Part shown: positions 1-4,471 of the stretch, piece after piece | Numbering within the stretch: position 1 is the stretch's first letter | How the letters are laid out: every line of letters starts with the position of its first letter | Source of the DNA: Actinomycetota bacterium | GTDB taxonomy: Bacteria; Actinomycetota; Actinomycetes; Streptosporangiales; Streptosporangiaceae | NCBI GenBank assembly: GCA_003242605.1 | Contig: QGUZ01000329.1 | Location: forward strand, 1-5,441 | Length of the DNA: 5,441 bases | Direction: 5' to 3' | The notes under the pieces: model-generated | What the model was told of the DNA's origin: nothing | What the model saw: the letters and a program-made list of their open reading frames with translations, nothing else | The model's database searches: none | Position numbers and translations under genes: made by a program

Positions 1-656
1 AACCGCACGGTGGCGGCGAACTCCTGCTCGGCCTCCGCGATCGGGCAGCCGCGCGGCGCCACCTCCTCGCCCACCCGGTCGAGGGCGAACACCGCCGACT
101 CGCCCTCGTGCAGCTTGACCTGCGCGACCACGTCGCCGCCGACGGCCTCCATCGGGGCGGACCCGGTCAGGGCGAGCGTGAGGTCGGGGGACTCGAACAC
201 CGCGCGGTCGGCGTGCAGGCGCAGGGTGTGCCGCTGCAGGCCGTACCCGAAGCGCGGGGCCACCCGGACCCGGAACGGCAGCGTGCCGCGCACGCAGATC
301 ACCCGGCGGATCAGCCGGTGCCGCCGCGCCTCGCGCGGGTCGTCGACGATCGGCATGAAGTCCTGGACCTCGCCGACGCCCTGCTCCGAGTAGAAGCGGG
401 TGATCAGGATCCCGGTGTCCGGGAAGTAGAACTGCTTGGTACGGCTCGGCACGTCGGCGGCGAGCTCGAACGACCCGCCCCGGCCGGCGTCGAGGAGCGC
501 GCCGAACACGCTCGGGGAGTCGAACCGGGGACAGCAGTACCAGTCGATCGTGCCGTCCGTGCCGACGAGCGCCGCGGTGTGCAGGTCGCCGATGAGCCCG
601 TGCTCGGAGATGGGCAGATAGCGGTCGCGGGCCGGGGAGCGGCCCTCGGTGATCAC
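1..656 (-). CDS. GH15-family glycoside hydrolase (glucoamylase/trehalase type), N-terminal part, truncated by window edge
   Basis: The minus strand from a GTG at 656 gives about 218 codons that stay open to the left edge. Residues 13-56 carry the hallmark opening of bacterial GH15 proteins (YLPISEHGLIGDLHTAALV, then GTIDWYCCPRFDSPSVFGALLDA). The rest fits the beta-sandwich N-terminal domain that precedes the (alpha/alpha)6 catalytic barrel, for example FYFPDTGILITRFYSEQGVG near 77-95 and VQDFMPIVDDPREARRHRLI near 97-116. Known family members hydrolyse alpha-glucosidic bonds in starch-like oligosaccharides or trehalose and are about 600 residues long, so roughly two thirds, including the catalytic glutamates, lies outside the window. 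Substrate therefore cannot be decided here. No signal peptide is visible, which suggests a cytoplasmic enzyme. The GTG start is chosen because AAGGGAGG lies 6 nt upstream and the conserved domain begins a dozen residues later. Family assignment is firm; exact activity is open. Confidence 0.9.
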   Translation of the reverse strand, partial: MITEGRSPARDRYLPISEHGLIGDLHTAALVGTDGTIDWYCCPRFDSPSVFGALLDAGRGGSFELAADVPSRTKQFYFPDTGILITRFYSEQGVGEVQDFMPIVDDPREARRHRLIRRVICVRGTLPFRVRVAPRFGYGLQRHTLRLHADRAVFESPDLTLALTGSAPMEAVGGDVVAQVKLHEGESAVFALDRVGEEVAPRGCPIAEAEQEFAATVR

Positions 657-662
657 GGCGGT

Positions 663-670
663 CCTCCCTT
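663..670 (-). promoter_or_regulatory. Strong Shine-Dalgarno for the GH15 gene
   Basis: On the minus strand AAGGGAGG lies 6 nt before the GTG at 656. It is purine-rich and matches the anti-SD sequence well. It decides the GTG start, because there is no in-frame ATG before the conserved family domain. Confidence 0.85.
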
Positions 671-674
671 CCCC

Positions 675-692
675 GCCCCCACGCTAGGGGGC
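675..692 (-). promoter_or_regulatory. Inverted repeat enclosing a -10-like hexamer upstream of GH15
   Basis: The arms GCCCCC and GGGGGC flank a 6-nt centre that reads TAGCGT on the minus strand. TAGCGT fits the actinobacterial -10 pattern TAnnnT. A start about 7 nt downstream would give a short leader of roughly 18 nt containing the Shine-Dalgarno at 663-670. The arms could be an operator over the -10 or simply a hairpin. No convincing -35 hexamer lies 16-18 bp upstream, so the promoter call is weak. The inverted repeat itself is exact. Confidence 0.4.
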
Positions 693-861
693 CGCGCCAC
701 GAGCGGAGGTCTGCCGCCGGTCAAGAAATTCCAGGTTGTCCGGAATCCCGGTTCGGCCGGGTGTGGTGGGGCGGCAGGGGCTCGCCCTCCTGAGCGGCAG
801 GCGGGTCGCACGGGCGGCGGGGCCGTGTGCCGCTGGCGTGATCCGGCTTTCTCGAAGGTGG

Positions 862-887
862 CCGCGGCGGGCCGCCGGACGCCGCGG
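862..887. other. 8-bp GC-rich stem-loop
   Basis: CCGCGGCG (862-869) and CGCCGCGG (880-887) are perfect reverse complements around a 10-nt loop. On the plus strand the stem is followed by TTT (888-890), a terminator-like arrangement, but no plus-strand gene is seen upstream. On the minus strand it would be the most distal of three hairpins behind the 139-aa gene. Function unknown. Confidence 0.45.
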
Positions 888-935
888 TTTCGGCATGTCG
901 AAGGCGATCGTGCCTGCCACGGTCCCGGCGCAGAC

Positions 936-970
936 CGCATCCTCACCGCTGTCGGCGCCGTGAGGACGCG
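936..970 (-). terminator. Long stem-loop, candidate terminator for the 139-aa gene
   Basis: TCCTCAC (940-946) and GTGAGGA (960-966) are perfect inverted arms. The helix continues outward through one non-Watson-Crick position (939/967) and three more pairs (936-938 with 968-970), and inward past one mismatch (947/959) through two more pairs. In minus-strand RNA position 967/939 is a G-U wobble, giving 11 consecutive pairs, whereas in plus-strand RNA it is A-C. This favours function in the minus transcript, that is, behind the gene ending at 1066. There is no U-tract, which is common for actinobacterial terminators. Confidence 0.5.
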
Positions 971-1032
971 CACCCCGCGCGCGGCCCGTCTCCTGCTCGC
1001 CGTAGCCGCGCAGGTTCGCCGGCGACGACGCG

Positions 1033-1049
1033 GGGCCGCGGGGCGGCCC
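1033..1049 (-). terminator. Compact stem-loop just after the 139-aa gene, candidate terminator
   Basis: GGGCCGC (1033-1039) and GCGGCCC (1043-1049) form a perfect 7-bp all-GC stem with a 3-nt loop. It begins 16 nt beyond the stop codon of the minus-strand gene, the normal place for an intrinsic terminator. No U-run follows. Together with the stem at 936-970 it may make a tandem terminator. Confidence 0.5.
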
Positions 1050-1065
1050 GCCGGTGCCGTGCGGT

Positions 1066-1485
1066 TCAGCCGGCCGGGCAGGGGTGGTCGGCGTGGCGGT
1101 TCGGGGAGCAGCAGACCACCCCGCAGGTGAGGAAGCGGCCGCCGGTCAGCCAGAACCCCCACTGCACGTCGACGCCGCCCTCGAGCGAGGCGCGGGCGAG
1201 CTCGAGGCGGAAGTCGAGGCCGATCGCGGCCTCCGCGTGCGGGGAGTGGAACGACGGCTCCGCCGCCTTGTAGCGCTCGGCGAGCCAATCGAGCGCGTCG
1301 TCCACCTTGGTGAAGGTGGCGTCGATGCGGCGGGCGGGCTTGAGCAGCCAGTCGCAGGTGCGCATCGGGGGCAGGGGAGAGGCGATGAACGGCGCCGGAT
1401 CCTCGGGCGGGGGAGGGATGCGCCGCTCGGCCTCGTTGCGGAGGTCCTCGCCCATGCCCGTCCAGAGATAGCAGTGCAGGTGCAT
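1066..1485 (-). CDS. Conserved-looking hypothetical protein, 139 aa, Cys/His-rich C-terminus
   Basis: I do not recognise this family. Coding is supported by an ATG at 1485 with AGGGAG 5 nt upstream, balanced composition unlike the Arg/Ala-rich shadow frames, and a hairpin after the stop. The protein begins MHLHCYLWTG. Residues 23-40 are Pro-rich and extended, 53-75 and 83-102 look like amphipathic helices (VDDALDWLAERYKAA; LDFRLELARASLEGG), and 107-120 is aromatic and probably beta (VQWGFWLTGGRFLT). The last 20 residues hold C121, C125, C126, H131, H134 and C136 (CGVVCCSPNRHADHPC), a possible metal site or disulfide cluster, though this is inference only. No signal peptide or membrane segment is seen, so it is probably a small cytoplasmic protein. 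It is the same strand as GH15 but 409 bp and several hairpins away, so co-transcription is unlikely. Divergent from the DUF6882-like gene across a long gap. Confidence 0.75.
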   Translation of the reverse strand: MHLHCYLWTGMGEDLRNEAERRIPPPPEDPAPFIASPLPPMRTCDWLLKPARRIDATFTKVDDALDWLAERYKAAEPSFHSPHAEAAIGLDFRLELARASLEGGVDVQWGFWLTGGRFLTCGVVCCSPNRHADHPCPAG

Positions 1486-1490
1486 CGAAG

Positions 1491-1496
1491 CTCCCT
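1491..1496 (-). promoter_or_regulatory. Shine-Dalgarno of the 139-aa gene
   Basis: AGGGAG on the minus strand, 5 nt before the ATG at 1485. It supports this start over upstream in-frame alternatives. Confidence 0.75.
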
Positions 1497-1510
1497 ACGT
1501 GTGAGAGATC

Positions 1511-1534
1511 CCTGCCCGCGCGGCGGCGGGCGGG
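1511..1534 (-). promoter_or_regulatory. Leader hairpin upstream of the 139-aa gene
   Basis: GCCCGC (1514-1519) and GCGGGC (1526-1531) pair perfectly around a 6-nt loop, and CC/GG (1511-1512 with 1533-1534) can extend the helix past one mismatch in minus-strand RNA. It lies 15 nt upstream of the Shine-Dalgarno. An adjacent imperfect dyad (CCAC-GCA-GTGG, 1540-1550, with GGAA/TTCC flanks) lies beside it. Either could be regulatory or chance GC structure; no promoter hexamers are clear. Confidence 0.3.
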
Positions 1535-1690
1535 AAACCCCACGCAGTGGTTCCTCGAAGTCCCGATGGCTCCGCTTCCATGGTGGCCGCGCCCCCGGCC
1601 GCGCCATCCGCGCCACACGGGGCCGGGCTTCTCCGCGCCGTCAGGGCCGCCCGCGCCCACGCCGACGGGCCACGCACCGGCCTACCGCCG

Positions 1691-1915
1691 GTCGGGCCGC
1701 GTCTCGGCCGGGTGAGGTCCACGGCCGATCTCGGTGTCGCCTTGCCTCCGGTACGTCGCCGTCCCCGCGGCGTTGGCCGGGGTGTCCGGGTTGCGGCCTG
1801 CGAGCCTCAGGGCCCGGGACGGGCGCCACCGGGTCGCAAGCCGCATATCGGGACGCCCCATTGGCGCGCCGGCAGGCCCGGCGTGGCCACGGTGGCAGGC
1901 CGCGTACACCGCTCG
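1691..1915. repeat. Tandem repeat, copy A (about 225 bp)
   Basis: This unit recurs immediately to the right as copy B. Shared blocks in order are: GTCGGGCCG (1691), GAGGTCCACGG (1714), a 21-bp identity at 1722-1742, a 38-bp perfect identity at 1754-1791, TGCGAGCCTCA (1799-1809), CGCCACC plus GGTCGCAAG around 1824-1840, and GGCGCGCC (1863-1870). Compared with B it has about 11 extra bases near 1700-1713 and 7 extra near 1814-1823. Its right end, CCACGGTGGCAGGC (1887-1900), is also found inside copy B. No function recognised. Confidence 0.75.
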
Positions 1916-2100
1916 GTCGGGCCGGGGGAGGTCCACGGTGGCAGGCGGCCGATCTCGGTGTCGCCTCTCCTCGATGCGTCGCCGTCCCCGCGGCGTTGGC
2001 CGGGGTGTCCGGGTCTCGGCGTGCGAGCCTCAAGGCCCGCGCCACCAGGTCGCAAGGCACACGTCGGCACGCCGATCGGCGCGCCTGCCGTACCCGGGCC
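1916..2100. repeat. Tandem repeat, copy B (about 185 bp, diverged)
   Basis: Matches copy A at GTCGGGCCG (1916), GAGGTCCACGG (1928-1938), 21 bp at 1946-1966, 38 bp perfect at 1977-2014, TGCGAGCCTCA (2022-2032), the CGCCACC/GGTCGCAAG block (2040-2056) and GGCGCGCC (2078-2085). A 10-bp insertion after position 1938 restores CCACGGTGGCAGGC (1933-1946), the same 14-mer that ends copy A, which suggests slippage or unequal recombination. The right boundary is approximate because similarity fades after 2085. Confidence 0.7.
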
Positions 2101-2224
2101 GCCCTCCGATGCCGGTCACGCGGCCCGCAGCGCCGCTCCGGCCGCCGCCGGTGGCGCCGCCCGATGCCGTGCCGGGCCACCGCCCCGGAGAGCGTTCTGT
2201 GATCGTTTTGTCAGCGGCCGCCGA

Positions 2225-2237
2225 TAGCCTGCCCGGC
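2225..2237 (+). promoter_or_regulatory. -10-like hexamer set for a leaderless start of the DUF6882-like gene
   Basis: TAGCCT (2225-2230) is followed by exactly 7 nt and then the ATG at 2238. In actinobacteria TAnnnT at this distance commonly drives transcription that begins at the start codon itself. No Shine-Dalgarno is seen before this ATG, as a leaderless mRNA would predict. The -35 region is weak: TTGTCA at 2208-2213 is too close, with an 11-bp spacer. Confidence 0.6.
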
Positions 2238-2960
2238 ATGCCGGAGACACCGACACTGACGAACCTCCTCGACGACGCCGCGCTCCTCTCCTACGAGCAC
2301 CAGATCCACCTCGGGGAGGTGCTGGGCGAGCACAGCTGGCACTTCGACCTGCGCGAGGGGAGGTTCGAGTTCACCGGGGACAGACCGCTCGTCTGCACCG
2401 GATTCCACCTGCTCGGCACCGCCGCGCCCGGCCCGCGCTCCTGGCTGTGGGGCTGGGCGAACCCGGCTGGGTTCCCCGAGCCGGTGGTCGCCCTGTCCGC
2501 CTCGCTGCGCGACTTCGGGCGGCGGAACGGCATCGCCGAGCTCGCCGCGGCCGAGGTGCCGTTCGACGCGCTGCCCCACTCGCCCACCGAACCGGCGAAC
2601 GTGGCGTACCTGATGGGCGACGCGGCGAAGGCCGTGTCCGGCAAGTGGACGTACTACAGCGGCCACGTGGGCGGCGGCACCCGCGCGGCGTTCCTCATCG
2701 AGCACCCGGACTTCGAGCTGCCCCCGCCCGAGCCGGCCAGGGTCATGCGGGTGCTCGGGGAGGGCCTCGCGTCCCTGCCGCTCAGCGACCACCGGCGCGC
2801 CCTGCACGGCTACGCCGTACGGCGCGGGCTCGAGGCCGCGTTCGCCCCCGACCGGGCCCGGCTCACCATCACCGGGCCGAACTTCGAGGTCGTCGCCGAG
2901 TTCGACGAGCAGGGCCGGGTCGCGTCCGTCGACGGCACGGCCACCGGCGGATCCGACTGA
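2238..2960 (+). CDS. DUF6882-like protein, 240 aa
   Basis: The protein is acidic, soluble and without signal peptide or membrane segments. The WLWGWANP motif at 69-76, inside a predicted beta-rich N-terminal half, resembles the DUF6882 family, which is common in actinobacteria and has no known function. This assignment is from recall and needs a profile search. Other visible parts: an N-terminal helix (LLDDAALLSYEHQIHLGEVLG, about 10-30), an aromatic segment (KWTYYSGHVGGGTRAAFLIE, 136-155) and a C-terminal module (about 186-228: HRRALHGYAVRRGLEAAF, then a beta pair LTITGPNFEVVAEFDEQGRV). The ATG at 2238 is preferred because of the -10-like box 7 nt upstream. A GTG at 2199 with GGAGAG 6 nt before it would add 13 residues. 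It is convergent with the SDR gene, with stops 28 bp apart, and no functional link is apparent. Confidence 0.85.
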   Translation: MPETPTLTNLLDDAALLSYEHQIHLGEVLGEHSWHFDLREGRFEFTGDRPLVCTGFHLLGTAAPGPRSWLWGWANPAGFPEPVVALSASLRDFGRRNGIAELAAAEVPFDALPHSPTEPANVAYLMGDAAKAVSGKWTYYSGHVGGGTRAAFLIEHPDFELPPPEPARVMRVLGEGLASLPLSDHRRALHGYAVRRGLEAAFAPDRARLTITGPNFEVVAEFDEQGRVASVDGTATGGSD

Positions 2961-2962
2961 TC

Positions 2963-2987
2963 GGGCCGCGGCGGGGGCGGGGCCGGG
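2963..2987 (+). other. G-quadruplex motif filling the gap between convergent stop codons
   Basis: The plus strand has four G-runs of 3, 5, 4 and 3 separated by loops of 7, 1 and 2 nt, which satisfies the G3+N1-7 consensus. It occupies nearly the whole 28-bp space between the stops of the DUF6882-like gene and the SDR. It would lie in the 3' UTR RNA of the former and might help end transcription. I see no ordinary terminator hairpin here. Chance occurrence is not negligible in DNA this rich in G and C. Confidence 0.45.
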
Positions 2988-2988
2988 C

Positions 2989-3675
2989 TCAGTTCGGCGG
3001 CCCCGCCGACGGCCGCACGGTGATCTCCGTGACGTGCGCGTCCGGCGAGGCGGTGACCGCCGTCAGCACGGCGCGGGCCACGGACTCCGGCTTCAGGTAC
3101 TTCTCCGGCTCGTACGGGCCCTGCTCCTGGGCCCGCACCCGATGCTGCATGTCGGTGTCCACCCGCCCCGGGTAGACCGTGGTCACCCGCAGCCCGCGCT
3201 CCTCCAGGCGGAGCGCGTCGGCGAACGCCCGCAGCGCGAACTTGCTCGCCGCGTACGACGCCCAGTTCGGGTTGGCCCGCTGCCCGGAACCGGAGTTGAT
3301 GAGCACCACGTGCCCGCCGGCGGCGCGGAGCGCGGGCAGCAGCAGCCGGGTCAGCTCCGCGACCGCGACCACGTTCACCTCATAGGTGCGCCGCCACACC
3401 TCGGCGGGCGTCTCCTCGATCCGGCCGAGCGTCACCACCCCGGCGCTGTGCACGAGCACGTCGAGCCGGTCGATGCCGGCGACGTCGTCCGCGGTGACCT
3501 CGGTCAGCTCCACCGGCCACGGCCGGGATCCCGGCAGCTCCGCGGCCAGCCGCTCCAGCGCCTCGCGGTCGCGGCCGCCGAGCAGCAGGTCGTGGGTGGG
3601 CGCCAGGGCGCGGGCCACCGCGGCCCCCACCCCCCGGGACGCCCCGGTGATCAACGCGATCGGGCGTGCTGGCAT
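2989..3675 (-). CDS. Short-chain dehydrogenase/reductase (SDR), 228 aa
   Basis: A classical SDR, predicted to be a cytoplasmic NAD(P)H-dependent oxidoreductase of unknown substrate. Visible motifs are: the Rossmann nucleotide loop TGASRGVG (10-17); LVHSAG (74-79) in place of the usual NNAG; structural N101 in EVNVVAVAEL; catalytic S128 in LINSGSG; and Y141/K145 in YAASK, so the Asn-Ser-Tyr-Lys tetrad is complete. PG (169-170) and VDTDM (172-176) fit the substrate-side loop. R14 and R35 after the second strand suggest NADP(H) preference, which is inference. The length fits small SDRs. The ATG at 3675 is chosen because the Rossmann strand starts at residue 5; the 36 residues upstream are Arg-rich and unlike the family. 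It is convergent with the DUF6882-like gene and divergent from padR. Confidence 0.92.
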   Translation of the reverse strand: MPARPIALITGASRGVGAAVARALAPTHDLLLGGRDREALERLAAELPGSRPWPVELTEVTADDVAGIDRLDVLVHSAGVVTLGRIEETPAEVWRRTYEVNVVAVAELTRLLLPALRAAGGHVVLINSGSGQRANPNWASYAASKFALRAFADALRLEERGLRVTTVYPGRVDTDMQHRVRAQEQGPYEPEKYLKPESVARAVLTAVTASPDAHVTEITVRPSAGPPN

Positions 3676-3688
3676 GCCGCCCAGCCTA
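3676..3688 (-). promoter_or_regulatory. -10-like hexamer set for a leaderless SDR start
   Basis: On the minus strand TAGGCT (3688-3683) is followed by 7 nt and the ATG at 3675, the same arrangement as upstream of the DUF6882-like gene. No Shine-Dalgarno precedes this ATG and no clear -35 is visible. Confidence 0.6.
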
Positions 3689-3817
3689 TTCCCTCGGCGC
3701 CGGCGCACGCGGCCCGGCCCCGCCGCATGCCGTACCGGAGCGCCGCGAAGGACGGCGCGAAAACGGCGCAGAGGGCATCGCAACCGACATCTGACGAACC
3801 CCCGTGCCGGATTCCCG

Positions 3818-3845
3818 TTGACAGCTACTCAAGTTTGAGTACAAA
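3818..3845 (+). promoter_or_regulatory. padR promoter (-35 TTGACA, -10 TACAAA)
   Basis: A consensus -35 hexamer TTGACA (3818-3823) stands 16 bp from TACAAA (3840-3845). The -10 ends 7 nt before the ATG at 3853, which predicts a leaderless or nearly leaderless transcript. There is no Shine-Dalgarno. The patch is conspicuously AT-rich against its surroundings. Confidence 0.8.
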
Positions 3846-3852
3846 TTTGTAC
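3826..3852. promoter_or_regulatory. Two overlapping palindromes, likely PadR operator
   Basis: TACTCAA-GT-TTGAGTA (3826-3841) is a perfect inverted repeat lying in the promoter spacer and entering the -10. GTACAAATTTGTAC (3839-3852) is a perfect 14-bp palindrome covering the -10 and ending at the base before the ATG. They share 3 bp and their centres are 12 bp apart. PadR proteins usually bind such dyads and repress their own genes, so occupancy here would block RNA polymerase. The site is seen directly; the binding protein is inferred. Confidence 0.75.
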
Positions 3853-4383
3853 ATGTCCTCGACACGGGTCCTCATCCTCGGCGTGCTGCTCGACGGTCCG
3901 CTCCACGGCTACGAGGTACGGCGCCGCCTGGAGCTGTGGGGCGCCGACCAGTGGGCGCACGTGGCGTTCGGCTCGATCTACCACGGCCTCGCCAAGATGG
4001 CCGAGGAAGGGCTGTTGCGCCGGCTGGGGGAGGGCACGGGCGGCCGGACCCGGTATGAGATCACCGAGGCCGGCCGGGCCGAGTTCATGCGGCTGCTGAT
4101 GAAGCACTGGTGGGAGATCAGGCCGATCGTCGATCCCTTCCAGGTGGCCCTGACCTTCATGGACCGGCTCTCGCCCGCCGACCTCGTCGCGGCGATGGAG
4201 GGCCGGGCCGCGCAGCTGCGGGCCGCGATCGAGATGACGGAGCGGGCCATGGCGGCCAAGCGCGCCCACGGCGCGCCCCGGCATGTCGACGAGACCCTCA
4301 AGCTCAACGCCGCACAGCTCAAGGCCCAGCTCGAGTGGATCGAGGACGCCCTGCGGCGGGTCGAGAAGGGCGAGCTGCCCTAG
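3853..4383 (+). CDS. PadR-family transcriptional regulator, 176 aa
   Basis: A DNA-binding repressor of the PadR family. The N-terminal winged helix-turn-helix spans about residues 5-80: VLILGVLLDGPLHGYEVRRR (6-25) matches the family opening, SIYHGLAKMAEEGLL (41-55) the recognition-helix region, and GGRTRYEITEAGR (63-75) the beta wing. Residues 85-172 form the helical C-terminal dimerisation region, with long charged helices such as LKAQLEWIEDALRRVEKGEL. The length is usual for the subgroup with an extended C-terminus. The ATG at 3853 is chosen because homology starts at once and the promoter sits directly upstream; the open frame further upstream runs antisense through the SDR. It precedes an ABC ATPase by 97 bp on the same strand, a standard pairing in which the regulator controls an efflux pump. 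Autorepression through the palindromes at 3826-3852 is likely. Confidence 0.93.
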   Translation: MSSTRVLILGVLLDGPLHGYEVRRRLELWGADQWAHVAFGSIYHGLAKMAEEGLLRRLGEGTGGRTRYEITEAGRAEFMRLLMKHWWEIRPIVDPFQVALTFMDRLSPADLVAAMEGRAAQLRAAIEMTERAMAAKRAHGAPRHVDETLKLNAAQLKAQLEWIEDALRRVEKGELP

Positions 4384-4389
4384 GTCCGG

Positions 4390-4441
4390 GCCGCCGCAGC
4401 ACCCGCCTGACGCTCCGGCGGCGGGCCGATCGCGCCCGCCG
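4390..4441 (+). promoter_or_regulatory. Spacer stem-loops between padR and the ABC gene, possible attenuator
   Basis: CGGCGGGC (4419-4426) and GCCCGCCG (4434-4441) form a perfect 8-bp stem with a 7-nt loop, 36 nt after the padR stop. No U-tract follows. A competing stem pairs GCCGCCG (4390-4396) with CGGCGGC (4416-4422), sharing bases 4419-4422, so only one can form at a time. It could be a partial terminator that lowers ATPase expression relative to padR, or a chance product of GC-rich DNA. Confidence 0.4.
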
Positions 4442-4471
4442 TACAGGGCATCCCGTTGCATCCCTGCGATC

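Larger units (their letters stand above)
657..1065. other. Gene-free gap between the GH15 and 139-aa genes, rich in hairpins
   Basis: I find no convincing gene here. The open frames crossing it are Arg/Pro/Ala-rich, lack ribosome binding sites and match no family I recognise. It holds the GH15 leader (657-692), an AT-richer patch near 722-746, and three stem-loops at 862-887, 936-970 and 1033-1049, annotated separately. Both flanking genes are on the minus strand, so this is the 3' region of one and the promoter region of the other. Confidence 0.7.
1486..2237. other. 750-bp gene-free region between divergent genes, containing a duplicated element
   Basis: Long open frames exist on both strands, but their translations are Arg/Pro/Ala-rich and low in complexity. 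Internal duplicated segments fall in different reading frames (offset 223-224, not a multiple of 3), so no single frame is conserved. I therefore treat the region as non-coding. It holds the leader of the 139-aa gene (1491-1554), a GC-rich stretch with nothing recognisable (1555-1690), the diverged tandem repeat (1691-2100), a further nondescript stretch (2101-2198), and the promoter region of the DUF6882-like gene. Confidence 0.65.

Noticed and set aside
719..724. TTGACC on the minus strand as a -35 for GH15
   Set aside because: It lies 32 bp from the only -10-like hexamer (TAGCGT, 681-686), far beyond the usual 16-18 bp.
653..1660. Long minus-strand open frame of 335 codons
   Set aside because: It overlaps the 139-aa gene in another frame, is extremely Arg/Gly/Pro/Ala-rich and has no domain or RBS. 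It is a GC-driven shadow frame.
1691..2100. CRISPR array or insertion sequence as explanation of the repeat
   Set aside because: There are only two units, about 185-225 bp long, with no regular spacers, no terminal inverted repeats that I can define, and no transposase or cas gene in the window.
1641..2180. Minus-strand open frame over the tandem repeat, with a peptide (DPDTPANAAGTAT) repeated in a second frame
   Set aside because: The peptide recurs only because the 38-bp DNA core is duplicated. The copies are out of frame (offset 223), the rest is Arg-rich, and there is no RBS.
1054..2202. Plus-strand open frame of 382 codons across the repeat region
   Set aside because: It runs antisense to the 139-aa gene, has low-complexity composition, and the duplicated DNA blocks fall in different frames, so no protein repeat is preserved.
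2233..2244. 12-bp palindrome CCGGCATGCCGG centred on the start of the DUF6882-like gene, with GGCATGCC also at the SDR start (3671-3678)
   Set aside because: Both proteins begin Met-Pro, so ATGCC after GGC creates the palindrome. Coincidence explains it better than a shared operator.
3594..3614. A second G-quadruplex motif (four GGG runs) inside the SDR gene, plus strand
   Set aside because: It is within well-conserved SDR coding sequence, where codon choice in GC-rich DNA readily creates such runs.
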